From the NCBI RefSeq assembly GCF_002102255.1, contig NZ_LQPH01000171.1:1-64000 (forward strand): a stretch of 64,000 bases of DNA, written 5' to 3'. Positions 11,685-23,125 of this stretch are shown one piece after another. The stretch's first letter is position 1; each line of letters starts with the position of its first letter. Below the pieces are notes generated by a model. It had not been told where the DNA came from, searched no databases, and saw only the letters and a list, made by a program, of their open reading frames with translations. This stretch comes from Mycobacterium nebraskense. GTDB taxonomy: Bacteria; Actinomycetota; Actinomycetes; Mycobacteriales; Mycobacteriaceae. Both the position numbers and the translations under genes were made by a program.

Positions 11685-11740
11685 CGCGCGACGACGACGA
11701 TGATGCCGGCGTAGCCGGGATCAAGGAGCGGCGCCTATGA
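11681..11740 (+). CDS. Possible 19-residue micro-ORF bridging folB and folK
   Basis: An ATG at 11681 overlaps the folB stop (ATGA) and the frame ends in a TGA at 11738-11740 that overlaps the folK ATG at 11737. The peptide would be [19 protein letters not shown]. Exact overlap at both ends suggests either a translational relay that keeps ribosomes coupled between folB and folK, or a fragment of ancestral sequence between the genes. AAGGAG at 11724-11729, inside this frame, is also the likely folK ribosome site. There is no homology evidence; treat as speculative. Confidence 0.3.
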   Translation: MTRDDDDDAGVAGIKERRL

Positions 11741-12285
11741 CGTGGGTGGTGCTTTCCATCGGCTCCAACCTGGGCGACCGCCTGGCGCGTTTGCAGTCGG
11801 TCGTCGACGGGCTGGGCGAGACGGTGCTCGCGGTGTCACCGGTGTACGAGACCGACCCGTGGGGCCGGGTCGATCAGGCGCCGTTTCTCAACGCTGTGCT
11901 GATCGCCAACGACCCGGGGTGCGACGGACAGTGCTGGCTGCGCCGGGCCCAGGAATTCGAGCGGGCGGCTGGTCGGGTGCGCGGCGAGCGCTGGGGCCCG
12001 CGCACCCTCGACGTCGACCTGATCGCCTGCTATGGCGAGGCGGAGGTGATTTCCCGGGAGAACAACCTGACGCTGCCGCACCCGCTGGCCCATCTGCGGG
12101 CGTTCGTCATGATCCCGTGGCTCGACATCGACCCCGATGCCCAGCTGACAGTCGCCGAGGGTCCGCGGCCGGCCGCGAGCCTGCTCGCCGAGCTGGAACC
12201 GGCCGACCGGGAAAGTGTCCGGCTGACCAGCCTGACGCTCGAGCGGGCGGGCAGGTCGCCGGCCGATCGGGGACCGGAAACCTGA
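11737..12285 (+). CDS. folK: Hydroxymethyl-dihydropterin pyrophosphokinase
   Basis: A 182-residue HPPK that transfers pyrophosphate from ATP to 6-hydroxymethyl-dihydropterin, the step feeding FolP. Motifs: SIGSNLGDRLARL, YETDPWG, RWGPRTLDVDLI with the metal-binding aspartates, and LPHPLAHLRAFVMIPW. An AAGGAG site precedes the ATG. The TGA overlaps the ATG of the next membrane protein, so the fol cluster continues without a gap into the DUF3180 gene. Confidence 0.96.
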   Translation: MTWVVLSIGSNLGDRLARLQSVVDGLGETVLAVSPVYETDPWGRVDQAPFLNAVLIANDPGCDGQCWLRRAQEFERAAGRVRGERWGPRTLDVDLIACYGEAEVISRENNLTLPHPLAHLRAFVMIPWLDIDPDAQLTVAEGPRPAASLLAELEPADRESVRLTSLTLERAGRSPADRGPET

Positions 12286-12761
12286 TGGGGCCGACCAGGA
12301 AACGTGACCTGACGGCCGCGGTGGTCGGCGCTGCGGTCGTGGGTTATCTGCTGGTGACCGCCCTATACCGGTGGTTCCCGCCCATCACGGTGTGGACGGG
12401 CCTGTCGCTGCTGGCGGTGGCCATCGCGGAAGCCCTGTGGGCGCGCTACGTGCGGGCCAAGATCAACAACGGCGAAATCGGCGTCGGGCGCGGCTGGCTG
12501 CACCCGCTGGCGGTGGCGCGCGGGCTGATGGTCGCCAAGGCGTCGGCCTGGGTGGGCGCGCTGGTGCTGGGCTGGTGGGTCGGAGTGCTGGTGTACTTCC
12601 TGCCGCGGCGGTCCTGGCTGCGGGCGGCGGCCGAGGACACGACTGGCACCGTGGTTGCGGCCGTCAGCGCGCTGGCGCTACTCGTGGCCGCGATGTGGCT
12701 GCAGCATTGCTGCAAGTCGCCGCCCGATCAGACCGAGCACGGCGAAGGCGCGGAAAACTAG
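12285..12761 (+). CDS. DUF3180 membrane protein (Rv3605c-like)
   Basis: A 158-residue integral membrane protein with four predicted hydrophobic segments: about 10-27, 33-52, 78-104 and 120-138. It is the positional and apparent sequence counterpart of Rv3605c, a DUF3180 family member commonly found directly after folK in Actinobacteria. Its ATG shares a base with the folK stop. The conserved linkage suggests a link to folate synthesis, but no function is known. Confidence 0.85.
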   Translation: MGPTRKRDLTAAVVGAAVVGYLLVTALYRWFPPITVWTGLSLLAVAIAEALWARYVRAKINNGEIGVGRGWLHPLAVARGLMVAKASAWVGALVLGWWVGVLVYFLPRRSWLRAAAEDTTGTVVAAVSALALLVAAMWLQHCCKSPPDQTEHGEGAEN

Positions 12762-12847
12762 CCCCCTCGTACGCCGCCAACAACCGGCCTGAGAATCGCC
12801 GGAGTAGGGCGACACGCGGATTGACCTCGCACAGGTACAGTCAGGCC

Positions 12848-14254
12848 ATGACCGTTCTGTCCCGCGGCGCCCGGGTGCGGCGCGGCGGCCGCAGGCCGGG
12901 TTGGGTGCTCTTGACCGCGTTGCTGGTCCTCGCGATGGGGGCCAGTTCCGCATTAGTTTTCACCAATCGGGTGGAACTCCTCAAGCTCGCTGTAATCCTG
13001 GCGCTGTGGGCCGCAGTCGCCGGCGCCTTCGTGTCGGTGCTGTACCGCCGCCAGAGTGACGCGGATCAATCCCGCGTCCGCGACCTGAAGCTGGTGTACG
13101 ACCTGCAGCTGGATCGGGAAATCTCGGCCCGCCGCGAGTACGAGCTGACCGTAGAGTCCCAGCTGCGCCGCGAGCTGGCCTCCGAGCTGCGCGCGCAGGC
13201 CGCCGACGACCTGGCCGAGCTGCGCGCGGAGCTCAGCGCGTTGCGCACCAGCCTGGAGATTCTGTTCGACACCGACCTCGCCCAGCGCCCGGCGCTGGAG
13301 ACGCCCGAGACCGAGGCGCCACCCGAGCGCGCATACAGCGAGTGGGACCGCAACGGCGAGACCCCGCGTGACGCGCCCTACGACTGGGTTCCCAGCGATC
13401 GGGTCACCGCCGTCCCTCAGGACAACCCGCCGAGCCGTGCCGACGAAACGGCGATCATCGACGTGCCCGAGGAACCGCTGTTGCCGCCCCGGCAGCCGCC
13501 GCAGCCCCGCCGCGAGCGGGTTCATTACGAATACGAAGCGCCCCAGGAGCCGGCACCGCCGGCCCAACCCGAGCCGTCGTACAGCGCACCCGAGCCGTCG
13601 TACAGTGCCGCGCCGCCGCAGCCGGAGCCGCGATTCGAACCTCGTCAGCAGCCACCGCCGGCGCCACAGCCGGAGTCGGAGGCCCAGCCGCAAGTGCAGG
13701 GTTGGCAGCCCGCGCGTGCGTCCGGACTGTGGTTGCCGCCGGGAACGCCGGGCAGCCACTGGGCCGGCTCGGATCTGTCCGGCGCCCCGGCCGGTGAGAC
13801 GTCGGGCCGGCGGCGGCGTGCCCGCCACTCCGAATCGGACGAGGCCTGGGCCGGGCTGCCCGTGGAGCCGGTGACCCCGCCGTATGGCGACTCGGGTCGC
13901 CGGGCGCGGTCGCGCCACTCGGCGGAATACCGCGACTACGGAGCGCGCAACTTCGCACCCACGAACGAGCCCCCGAGCGAGCCGACGTTCGCGCCGCCGC
14001 CCGTTCCGGCCACGCCCCCGCCACCGCCGCCACCGCAGTCGCCACCCCTTGCCGCCGAGCAACTACCACCGCGGCTGGCCCCGCCGCCACCGCCGGAGCA
14101 CGCGCCCCGGCACGGTGGCGCCGACCCGCAGGCGGAGGGCATCGATGGCCTGGGCGAGGGCCCCCCGAGCGGCGGCCAGTCGGTTGCCGACCTGTTGGCA
14201 CGGCTGCAGGTCCAGCCGTCCCAGGGTGGCCGGCGTCGTCGCCGCGACGGCTGA
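12848..14254 (+). CDS. Membrane-anchored proline-rich protein (Rv3604c-like)
   Basis: A 468-residue protein. Two closely spaced hydrophobic segments (about 18-38 and 47-66) are followed by a charged alpha-helical, probably coiled-coil, stretch (SRVRDLKLVYDLQLDREISARREYE to about residue 145). The long remainder is disordered and rich in Pro, Gln, Glu and Ser. The ATG at 12848 is chosen because it directly precedes the basic residues and first membrane segment; the longer open frame upstream is only overlap with the DUF3180 gene. It matches Rv3604c in position and type. The helical stretch could scaffold other proteins, but its job is unknown. Confidence 0.85.
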   Translation: MTVLSRGARVRRGGRRPGWVLLTALLVLAMGASSALVFTNRVELLKLAVILALWAAVAGAFVSVLYRRQSDADQSRVRDLKLVYDLQLDREISARREYELTVESQLRRELASELRAQAADDLAELRAELSALRTSLEILFDTDLAQRPALETPETEAPPERAYSEWDRNGETPRDAPYDWVPSDRVTAVPQDNPPSRADETAIIDVPEEPLLPPRQPPQPRRERVHYEYEAPQEPAPPAQPEPSYSAPEPSYSAAPPQPEPRFEPRQQPPPAPQPESEAQPQVQGWQPARASGLWLPPGTPGSHWAGSDLSGAPAGETSGRRRRARHSESDEAWAGLPVEPVTPPYGDSGRRARSRHSAEYRDYGARNFAPTNEPPSEPTFAPPPVPATPPPPPPPQSPPLAAEQLPPRLAPPPPPEHAPRHGGADPQAEGIDGLGEGPPSGGQSVADLLARLQVQPSQGGRRRRRDG

Positions 14255-14369
14255 GCTGGGAGCTTCCTCACATTGGGCTGGGCCCGCTAATCGACTACAG
14301 TTTTAGTGACCGAACGGTACCCACGGGATGGGACCGGAACGAACGAAGAAATCTGTGAGGTCGTCTGCG

Positions 14370-15281
14370 ATGGTGCAGTTCGACGGTTTGCGCCCGGCCA
14401 GGCTCAAGGTGGGAGTCATCTCGGCCGGCCGGGTGGGCACCGCACTCGGCGTCGCGCTGGAGCGCGCCGACCACGTCGTGGTGGCGTGCAGCGCCATCTC
14501 CCGCGCGTCGCGTCAGCGGGCGCGGCGTTGGCTGCCCGATACCCCGGTGGTGCCTCCGCCGGATGTGGCCGCCGGCGCCGAGCTGCTGCTGCTGGCCGTT
14601 CCCGACAGCGAACTCGCCGGCCTGGTGTCCGGGTTGGCCGCGACGTCTTCGGTGCGGCCGGGCACGATCGTCGTCCACACGTCCGGCGCCAACGGGGTCG
14701 GCATTCTCGAGCCGCTGACCCAGGACGGTTGCATACCGCTTGCGATTCACCCGGCGATGACGTTCACCGGCTCCGACGAGGACATCAGCAGGCTGCCCGA
14801 CACCTGCTTCGGCATCACCGCGGCCGACGAGGTGGGCTATGCGATCGGGCAGTCGCTCGTCCTGGAGATGGGCGGCGAACCGTTCTGCGTGCGTGAAGAA
14901 GCTAGGGTGCTCTACCACGCCGCCCTGGCGCATGCGGGCAACCACCTGGTGACGGTGCTCGCCGACGCGCTCGAGGCGTTGCGGGCCGCGCTGCGCGGCA
15001 GCGAACTGCTCGGACAACAATCCGTCGACGACCAGCCGGGCGGCATAGCCGAGCGCATCGTCGGGCCGCTGGCCCGGGCGGCGCTGGAGAACACCCTGCA
15101 ACGCGGGCAGGCCGCGCTGACCGGCCCGGTCGCGCGCGGTGACGCGGCAGCGGTCGCCGGGCACCTGGCCGCGCTAGAGCAGGCCGACCCGGAACTGGCC
15201 CAGGCGTATCGGGTGAACGCCCTGCGGACCGCCCGGCGCGCCCACGCTCCCGCCGACGTGGTCGAGGTCCTGGCGGGATGA
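14370..15281 (+). CDS. Rossmann-like DUF2520 oxidoreductase-type protein (Rv3603c-like)
   Basis: A 303-residue two-domain protein. The N-terminal Rossmann-like domain has a nucleotide-binding turn in [21 protein letters not shown]; the C-terminal helical DUF2520 domain includes [24 protein letters not shown]. The family resembles NADP-dependent dehydrogenases such as ketopantoate or pyrroline-5-carboxylate reductases. It sits immediately upstream of panC with a 4-bp overlap, so a role connected to pantothenate synthesis, such as ketopantoate reduction, is a reasonable but unproven guess. The ATG at 14370 gives the length of the H37Rv orthologue and follows GAGG; an upstream ATG at 14328 would add 14 residues. 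Confidence 0.86.
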   Translation: MVQFDGLRPARLKVGVISAGRVGTALGVALERADHVVVACSAISRASRQRARRWLPDTPVVPPPDVAAGAELLLLAVPDSELAGLVSGLAATSSVRPGTIVVHTSGANGVGILEPLTQDGCIPLAIHPAMTFTGSDEDISRLPDTCFGITAADEVGYAIGQSLVLEMGGEPFCVREEARVLYHAALAHAGNHLVTVLADALEALRAALRGSELLGQQSVDDQPGGIAERIVGPLARAALENTLQRGQAALTGPVARGDAAAVAGHLAALEQADPELAQAYRVNALRTARRAHAPADVVEVLAG

Positions 15282-16216
15282 GACCAGGCACGCCGCCCGC
15301 CTTCAATGCCGGCGAACTCAACCTGTACTCGCGCCCGCGCGACGTCACGGACGTCTCACGCGCGCTGCGCCACACCGGACGCCGGGTGATGCTGGTGCCC
15401 ACCATGGGTGCGCTGCACGACGGTCACCTCACCCTGGTGCGCGCCGCCAAGCGGGTGCCCGGCGCCGTGGTGGCGGTGTCGATCTTCGTCAACCCGCTCC
15501 AGTTCGGTGCCGGGGAAGACCTCGACGCCTACCCGCGGACCCTGGACGACGACGTGGCGCTGCTGCGCGGCGAAGGCGTCGAAATCGTGTTCGCGCCAAC
15601 GGCCGCGGCGATGTATCCCGACGGCCTGCGCACCACCGTGCAGCCCGGCCCGCTGGCCGCCGACCTCGAGGGCGGTCCGCGACCGACCCACTTCGCGGGC
15701 GTGCTGACCGTGGTGTGCAAGCTGCTGCAGATCGTGCGTCCCGACCGAGTGTTCTTCGGCGAGAAGGACTATCAGCAACTGGTGCTGATCCGCCAGATGG
15801 TCGCCGACCTGAACCTCGACGTCGCGGTGGTCGGCGTGCCCACCGTCCGCGAAGCGGACGGGCTGGCCATGTCGTCGCGCAACCGCTACCTCGATCCGGT
15901 GCAGCGCGAGGCGGCCGTGGCGGTGTCGGCGGCGTTGACGGCGGCGGCGCACGCCGCGGATGCCGGGGCGCAGGCCGCGCTGGACGCGGCGCGCGCGGTG
16001 CTCGAGGCCGTGCCGGAGCTTACAGTCGACTACCTCGAGTTGCGCGATGCGGACCTGGGTCCGTTGCGGGCCAACAGAACCGGCCGGCTGCTCGTTGCCG
16101 TCCGGCTGGGCAGCACCAGGCTGCTGGACAACATCGCGATCGAGATCGCAACTTCGCCGGCACCCGTTGGGCCGGACGGATATCGGCACACCCGTGAATC
16201 ATCTTGGAGGAACTGA
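15278..16216 (+). CDS. panC: Pantothenate synthetase
   Basis: A 312-residue ligase that condenses pantoate and beta-alanine using ATP through a pantoyl-adenylate. Motifs: [19 protein letters not shown] (the HxGH-type nucleotide site), [28 protein letters not shown], and the KMSKS-equivalent MSSRNRYL. It overlaps the DUF2520 gene by 4 bp and its TGA overlaps the panD ATG, making the DUF2520-panC-panD-coaX order a tightly coupled coenzyme A precursor operon. Confidence 0.96.
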   Translation: MRPGTPPAFNAGELNLYSRPRDVTDVSRALRHTGRRVMLVPTMGALHDGHLTLVRAAKRVPGAVVAVSIFVNPLQFGAGEDLDAYPRTLDDDVALLRGEGVEIVFAPTAAAMYPDGLRTTVQPGPLAADLEGGPRPTHFAGVLTVVCKLLQIVRPDRVFFGEKDYQQLVLIRQMVADLNLDVAVVGVPTVREADGLAMSSRNRYLDPVQREAAVAVSAALTAAAHAADAGAQAALDAARAVLEAVPELTVDYLELRDADLGPLRANRTGRLLVAVRLGSTRLLDNIAIEIATSPAPVGPDGYRHTRESSWRN

Positions 16217-16635
16217 TGCTACGGACGATGCTCAAGTCGAAGATCCACCGCGCCACCGTCACGCACGCCGACCTGCACTACGTCGGCTCGGTCACCATCG
16301 ACGCCGACCTGATGGACGCTGCGGACCTGCTCGAGGGTGAGCAAGTGACCATCGTCGACATCGACAACGGTGCCCGCCTGGTCACCTATGCGATCACCGG
16401 GGAGCGCGGCAGCGGGGTGATCGGAATCAATGGCGCGGCAGCCCATCTCGTGCACCCCGGTGACCTGGTGATCCTGATCGCATACGGGACCATGGAAGAG
16501 GCCGAGGCGCGGTCCTACCAACCGCGGATCGTGTTCGTCGACGCCGACAACAAGCCGATCGACCTGGGCCACGACCCGGCCTTCGTGCCCGCAGACGCCG
16601 CCGAGCTGCTCGATCCCCGAATCATTGCGCGGTAG
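16216..16635 (+). CDS. panD: Aspartate 1-decarboxylase
   Basis: A 139-residue pyruvoyl-dependent enzyme making beta-alanine from aspartate. The self-cleavage site G24-S25 is intact ([12 protein letters not shown]), as is the surrounding [20 protein letters not shown]. The ATG at 16216 is preceded by GGAGG and overlaps the panC stop. The homologous M. tuberculosis enzyme, reported as the target of pyrazinoic acid, has a flexible C-terminal tail; here the tail reads [15 protein letters not shown]. Confidence 0.96.
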   Translation: MLRTMLKSKIHRATVTHADLHYVGSVTIDADLMDAADLLEGEQVTIVDIDNGARLVTYAITGERGSGVIGINGAAAHLVHPGDLVILIAYGTMEEAEARSYQPRIVFVDADNKPIDLGHDPAFVPADAAELLDPRIIAR

Positions 16636-16637
16636 CC

Positions 16638-17453
16638 GTGCTGCTCGCCATCGACGTCCGTAACACCCACACCGTCGTGGGGCTGATCTCCGGGTCCAAA
16701 GAGCACGCAAAGGTGGTGCAGCACTGGCGGATCCGGACCGAGTCCGAGGTCACCGCGGACGAGCTGGCCCTGACCATCGACGGCCTGATCGGCGACGACT
16801 CCGAGCGGCTCACCGGCGCCGCCGCCCTCTCCACCGTCCCGTCCGTGCTGCACGAGGTGCGGATCATGCTCGACCAGTACTGGCCGTCGGTGCCGCACGT
16901 GCTGATCGAGCCGGGCGTTCGCACCGGCATCCCGCTGCTGGTCGACAATCCGAAAGAAGTGGGCGCCGACCGAATCGTCAACTGCCTGGCGGCATTCCAC
17001 CGATTCCAAAGTGCCGCCATCGTCATCGACTTCGGTTCCTCGATCTGCGTGGACGTCGTGTCGGCCAAGGGTGAATTTCTTGGCGGTGCGATCGCGCCGG
17101 GTGTTCAGGTCTCCTCGGACGCCGCAGCGGCCCGCTCCGCCGCGCTGCGCCGGGTGGAACTGGCCCGCCCCCGTTCGGTGGTGGGCAAGAACACGGTCGA
17201 ATGCATGCAGGCGGGAGCGGTATTCGGCTTCGCCGGGCTGGTCGACGGCCTGGTCGGACGCATCCGCGAGGACGTGGACGGCTTTTCCGGTGACGACGTC
17301 GCGGTGGTGGCGACGGGACATACGGCACCGCTGCTGCTGCCGGAGCTGCACACGGTCAGCGATTACGACCAGCATTTGACCCTGCAGGGCCTGCGGCTGG
17401 TCTTTGAACGCAACCGGGACGCCCAGCGCGGTCGGCTCAAGACCGCGCGCTGA
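16638..17453 (+). CDS. coaX: Type III pantothenate kinase-like protein CoaX
   Basis: A 271-residue ASKHA-fold protein that follows panD by 2 bp. Family features: the N-terminal [15 protein letters not shown] strand-loop, [51 protein letters not shown] and [11 protein letters not shown]. In typical type III kinases the first phosphate loop reads DxGNT; here Arg replaces the glycine (DVRNT), as in the M. tuberculosis orthologue Rv3600c, which to my knowledge has been reported without detectable kinase activity. Active kinase or degenerate paralogue therefore remains open. Confidence 0.88.
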   Translation: MLLAIDVRNTHTVVGLISGSKEHAKVVQHWRIRTESEVTADELALTIDGLIGDDSERLTGAAALSTVPSVLHEVRIMLDQYWPSVPHVLIEPGVRTGIPLLVDNPKEVGADRIVNCLAAFHRFQSAAIVIDFGSSICVDVVSAKGEFLGGAIAPGVQVSSDAAAARSAALRRVELARPRSVVGKNTVECMQAGAVFGFAGLVDGLVGRIREDVDGFSGDDVAVVATGHTAPLLLPELHTVSDYDQHLTLQGLRLVFERNRDAQRGRLKTAR

Positions 17454-17501
17454 CACGGCGTCAACGCGGGCGCAAAGCCCAGTCATTTAAGCTGGCACGT
17501 C

Positions 17502-19013
17502 GTGAGTGACGCCAGTGAGGATGCAGCAGTAGACCTGCCCGAGCAGTTCCGCATCCGCCGGGACAAGCGCGCTCGCTTGTTGGCGGAGGGCCGTGAACCC
17601 TATCCGGTCGCCATCGAACGCACCCACACCCTGGCGCAGGTGCGCGCCGACCACCCCGACCTGCCGATCGACACCGCGACCGACGACGTCGTCGGCATCG
17701 CCGGCCGCGTGATATTCGCGCGCAATTCCGGGAAATTGTGTTTCGCGACGCTTCAGGAGGGCGACGGCACCAGCCTGCAGGTGATGATCAGCCTCGACAA
17801 GGTGGGCCGGGAATCGCTCGACGCGTGGAAAGCCGACGTCGACCTCGGCGACATCGTCTACGTGCACGGCAACGTGATCAGCTCACGCCGCGGCGAATTG
17901 TCCGTCCTCGCCGATTCCTGGCAGATGGCGGCCAAGTCGTTGCGACCGCTGCCTGTGGCCCACAAGGAGATGAGCGAAGAGGCGCGGGTGCGGCAGCGCT
18001 ACGTCGACCTCATCGTCCGTCCCCAGGCCCGCGTGGTGGCGCGGCAGAGAATCGCCTTGGTCCGCGCGATACGCAACGCGCTCGAGCGGCGCGGGTTTCT
18101 CGAAGTCGAAACGCCTATGTTGCAGACGCTGGCGGGTGGCGCGGCGGCACGACCGTTCGTCACGCATTCCAATGCTCTCGACATGGATCTGTACCTGCGG
18201 ATCGCGCCGGAACTGTTCCTCAAGCGCTGCATCGTCGGTGGTTTCGACAAGGTCTTCGAAGTAAATCGCGTGTTCCGAAACGAAGGTGCGGATTCCACCC
18301 ATTCTCCGGAATTCTCGATGCTGGAGACCTACCAGGCGTACGGAACCTATGACGATTCGGCAGTCGTCACGCGTGAGCTTATTCAAGAGGTCGCCGATGA
18401 GGCGATCGGTACCAGACAACTACCGCTGCCCGACGGGGGTGTCTACGACATAGACGGAGAATGGGCGTCGATTCAAATGTACCCGTCGCTGTCGGCGGCA
18501 CTCGGTGAAGAGATCACACCCGAGACGTCGGCCGAGCGGCTGTGGGCCATCGCGGATCGGCTGGGGGTCGAGATTCCCGAGAATCGTGGTTACGGGCATG
18601 GAAAACTCGTCGAGGAACTCTGGGAGCACGCGGTGGGCAACACGCTGACCGCACCCACCTTCGTGCGGGATTTCCCAGTTGAGACAACGCCTTTGACGCG
18701 TCAGCATCGCAGCATCCCGGGGGTGACCGAGAAGTGGGACCTCTATGTGCGCGGGGTCGAACTGGCCACCGGGTATTCCGAATTGAACGACCCCGTCGTG
18801 CAGCGGGAGCGATTCGCCGCGCAAGCCCGCGCGGCGGCGGCCGGCGACGACGAAGCCATGGTGCTTGACGAAGATTTTCTTGCGGCCCTCGAGTATGCGA
18901 TGCCGCCGTGTACCGGCACGGGAATGGGTATCGATCGGTTGTTGATGACATTGACTGGACTGTCAATTCGAGAGACAGTTTTGTTCCCGATTGTTCGGCC
19001 TCACTCAACTTGA
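17502..19013 (+). CDS. lysS: Lysyl-tRNA synthetase, class II
   Basis: A 503-residue class IIb synthetase. An N-terminal OB-fold anticodon-binding domain (about 60-170) precedes the catalytic domain with motif 2 region [11 protein letters not shown] and motif 3 [11 protein letters not shown]. It charges tRNA-Lys. The GTG at 17502 gives [20 protein letters not shown], as expected for mycobacterial LysS. It follows coaX by 48 bp and precedes lsr2 on the same strand. Confidence 0.96.
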   Translation: MSDASEDAAVDLPEQFRIRRDKRARLLAEGREPYPVAIERTHTLAQVRADHPDLPIDTATDDVVGIAGRVIFARNSGKLCFATLQEGDGTSLQVMISLDKVGRESLDAWKADVDLGDIVYVHGNVISSRRGELSVLADSWQMAAKSLRPLPVAHKEMSEEARVRQRYVDLIVRPQARVVARQRIALVRAIRNALERRGFLEVETPMLQTLAGGAAARPFVTHSNALDMDLYLRIAPELFLKRCIVGGFDKVFEVNRVFRNEGADSTHSPEFSMLETYQAYGTYDDSAVVTRELIQEVADEAIGTRQLPLPDGGVYDIDGEWASIQMYPSLSAALGEEITPETSAERLWAIADRLGVEIPENRGYGHGKLVEELWEHAVGNTLTAPTFVRDFPVETTPLTRQHRSIPGVTEKWDLYVRGVELATGYSELNDPVVQRERFAAQARAAAAGDDEAMVLDEDFLAALEYAMPPCTGTGMGIDRLLMTLTGLSIRETVLFPIVRPHST

Positions 19014-19137
19014 AAAGTGCAACTGTGCGCGTTGCGGCCGGATTGAGTATGCTGCGTTGTTATGGCAGATTGGTGACCCGGGGAGGTTCACCCAAACTGC
19101 TCAGCAACTGCTCAGGACGAAATGCGAGGATAAGCTA

Positions 19138-19476
19138 ATGGCGAAAAAAGTGACCGTCACCTTGGTCGATGATTTCGACGGTGCCGGCGCAGCCGACGAA
19201 ACGGTTGAATTCGGGCTTGACGGGGTGACCTATGAGATTGACCTTTCGTCCAAGAATGCCGCGAAACTTCGCGGGGACCTGAAGCAGTGGGTGGAGGCCG
19301 GTCGTCGGGTCGGCGGCCGGCGGCGTGGGCGTTCCGGCTCCGGTCGCGGCCGTGGCGCGATCGACCGTGAGCAGAGCGCGGCGATCCGCGAATGGGCTCG
19401 GCGAAACGGCCACAACGTGTCGACGCGCGGCCGCATCCCGGCCGACGTGATCGACGCCTTCCACGCGGCGACCTGA
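19138..19476 (+). CDS. lsr2: Nucleoid-associated protein Lsr2
   Basis: A 112-residue H-NS-like xenogeneic silencer. Residues 1-60 form the dimerisation/oligomerisation domain ([29 protein letters not shown]). A basic linker ([15 protein letters not shown]) leads to the C-terminal AT-hook-like DNA-binding domain with the RGR motif in [15 protein letters not shown]. The ATG at 19138 is unambiguous. The 124-bp gap after lysS contains TATGCT (19048-19053), a plausible -10 hexamer, so lsr2 probably has its own promoter. A strong intrinsic hairpin lies 10 bp after the stop. Confidence 0.97.
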   Translation: MAKKVTVTLVDDFDGAGAADETVEFGLDGVTYEIDLSSKNAAKLRGDLKQWVEAGRRVGGRRRGRSGSGRGRGAIDREQSAAIREWARRNGHNVSTRGRIPADVIDAFHAAT

Positions 19477-19486
19477 CGAATTTCTC

Positions 19487-19524
19487 ACCGGCGTCCGGGC
19501 TGCACAGGCCCGGGCGCCGGTTTG
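19487..19524 (+). terminator. Intrinsic terminator after lsr2
   Basis: A perfect 14-bp stem (ACCGGCGTCCGGGC at 19487-19500 pairing with 19508-19521, with one G-T wobble) closes a 7-base loop and is followed by TTTGTCATTT. It starts 10 bp after the lsr2 stop codon. Confidence 0.85.
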
Positions 19525-19528
19525 TCAT

Positions 19529-19543
19529 TTCGCTGGCCGCGAA
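19529..19543. promoter_or_regulatory. ClgR-type palindrome upstream of clpC1
   Basis: TTCGCTGGCCGCGAA is an inverted repeat of TTCGC around five bases and fits the CGC-N5-GCG core described for ClgR, the activator of clp protease genes in Actinobacteria. It lies directly after the lsr2 terminator and 235 bp before clpC1, so it would act in the clpC1 promoter region. The remaining sequence to 19778 shows no gene. Confidence 0.55.
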
Positions 19544-19778
19544 AAGATCGCCGGAGATTAAAGGAAACGAATTGGCGCTCGGCCTCGTTAGTTCAGTTAC
19601 GGCGCAGTAATCCCAGGGGAGATCGCCCGAAACGGGCCTGCGGGTCTTGAACAGCAAGGAACCGCAAGGTTATGCCCCCTGGCAGGCCGACCATTACAGT
19701 GGAGTTCAGGTATGCGATTCCGGCCGCACTGGACCGGTGAGGGTTGTACCGATGGTGAGGGAGAGCAGGTAACCACCG

Positions 19779-22313
<2,535 letters not shown>

Positions 22314-22323
22314 CGATTACCGG

Positions 22324-22362
22324 AAACGGGCGGTTAGTCTCACGGGACTAATCGCCCGTTTT
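22324..22362 (+). terminator. Intrinsic terminator after clpC1
   Basis: A 15-bp stem (left arm AAACGGGCGGTTAGT at 22324-22338, right arm 22347-22361) with an 8-base loop ends in TTTT. It begins 11 bp after the clpC1 stop. Confidence 0.88.
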
Positions 22363-22385
22363 CGCTGTGATCAGGGGGTCCGCCT

Positions 22386-22766
22386 GTGCTGATCGTCACC
22401 ACCAACGACCTTCCGGGCTGGGAGATCCAGCGTGTCTGCGGCGAGGTGTTCGGGCTTACCGTCCGCTCGCGCAACGCGTTCTCCCAGATGGGCGCGGGCT
22501 TCAAGGCCATGTTCGGCGGCGAGCTGGCCGGCATGACCAAGAATCTCGCCGAAAGCCGCAACGAGGCGATGGGCCGGCTGATCGACGAGGCGCGCAGTCG
22601 CGGCGGCAACGCGATCGTCGCGATGCGATTCGACACGACCGAGATCGGCGACGTGTGGACCGAGATCTGCGCCTACGGCACGGCGGTTCAGGCCACACCG
22701 GTCACCGAGGCCGCGAAATACACGGCCAGCCAGCTGGGCTACGGCGGCCCCCCGCCGCAGCGTTGA
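22386..22766 (+). CDS. YbjQ/UPF0145 family protein
   Basis: A 126-residue protein of the YbjQ-like (UPF0145) family. The beta-rich domain reads MLIVTTNDLPGWEIQRVCGEVFGLTVRSRN, then NEAMGRLIDEARSRGGNAIVAMRFDTTEI and the closing strand EICAYGTAVQ. These proteins form oligomeric rings; their function is unknown. The GTG at 22386 is the only sensible start. The gene stands between the clpC1 terminator and the cobalamin riboswitch, so it is probably monocistronic. Confidence 0.85.
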   Translation: MLIVTTNDLPGWEIQRVCGEVFGLTVRSRNAFSQMGAGFKAMFGGELAGMTKNLAESRNEAMGRLIDEARSRGGNAIVAMRFDTTEIGDVWTEICAYGTAVQATPVTEAAKYTASQLGYGGPPPQR

Positions 22767-22774
22767 CGCGCGGT

Positions 22775-22898
22775 TTACACTGACTTTCGTCCTGACGGGC
22801 AACGGAATCTGGTGAAAGTCCAGAACGGTCGCGCCACTGTCGATAGTCAGACCCATAGCCCGTCATCACCAGCGGGGACGCGTATATCCCCGGAAGGA
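22775..22898 (+). ncRNA. Cobalamin (B12) riboswitch upstream of cbtB
   Basis: The stretch holds the diagnostic core: GGCAACGGAATCTGGTGAAAG, then TCCAGAACGGTCGCGCCACTGT, then GATAGTCAGACCC (22797-22852). These match the conserved GGGAA, GGTG-AA-TCC and CCACTGT elements of the B12 aptamer. A small GGGGA/TCCCC hairpin (22874-22891) directly precedes the GGAAGGAG ribosome site of cbtB, and no U-tract is seen, so control by masking translation initiation is more likely than termination. It would lower expression of the cobalt-uptake genes when adenosylcobalamin is plentiful. Confidence 0.85.
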
Positions 22899-22905
22899 GT
22901 CGACC

Positions 22906-23121
22906 GTGCCGAATTCCGAGCTAACCGGCAGCCGTTCCCGATCGGTTGATCTGTCGGCGGCAAGCGCCGCGGTCTGGTTGGCGGCAACCGCCTTCCTGGC
23001 GCTGTTGGCGCTGTACCTCGTTGGCGTCGACCAGGGCGCGGTGTCGCTGTTCGGCAGCGATTCGCACGTGCACGAATTCGTGCACGACGCGCGGCATCTG
23101 CTCGGCTTCCCCTGCCACTGA
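22906..23121 (+). CDS. cbtB: Cobalt transporter subunit CbtB
   Basis: A 71-residue protein with one central membrane helix (about 20-43) and a short histidine-rich tail (SDSHVHEFVHDARHLLGFPCH), the pattern of CbtB, the small partner of CbtA in B12-regulated cobalt uptake. The GTG start has GGAAGGAG eight bases upstream and sits just after the riboswitch. The His/Cys residues near the C-terminus probably bind the metal. CbtA follows 4 bp later. Confidence 0.88.
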   Translation: MPNSELTGSRSRSVDLSAASAAVWLAATAFLALLALYLVGVDQGAVSLFGSDSHVHEFVHDARHLLGFPCH

Positions 23122-23125
23122 TCGC

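Noticed and set aside
12371-12847. Upstream extension of the proline-rich membrane protein frame
   Set aside because: Overlaps the DUF3180 gene; the proper start is just before the signal/membrane segment at 12848.
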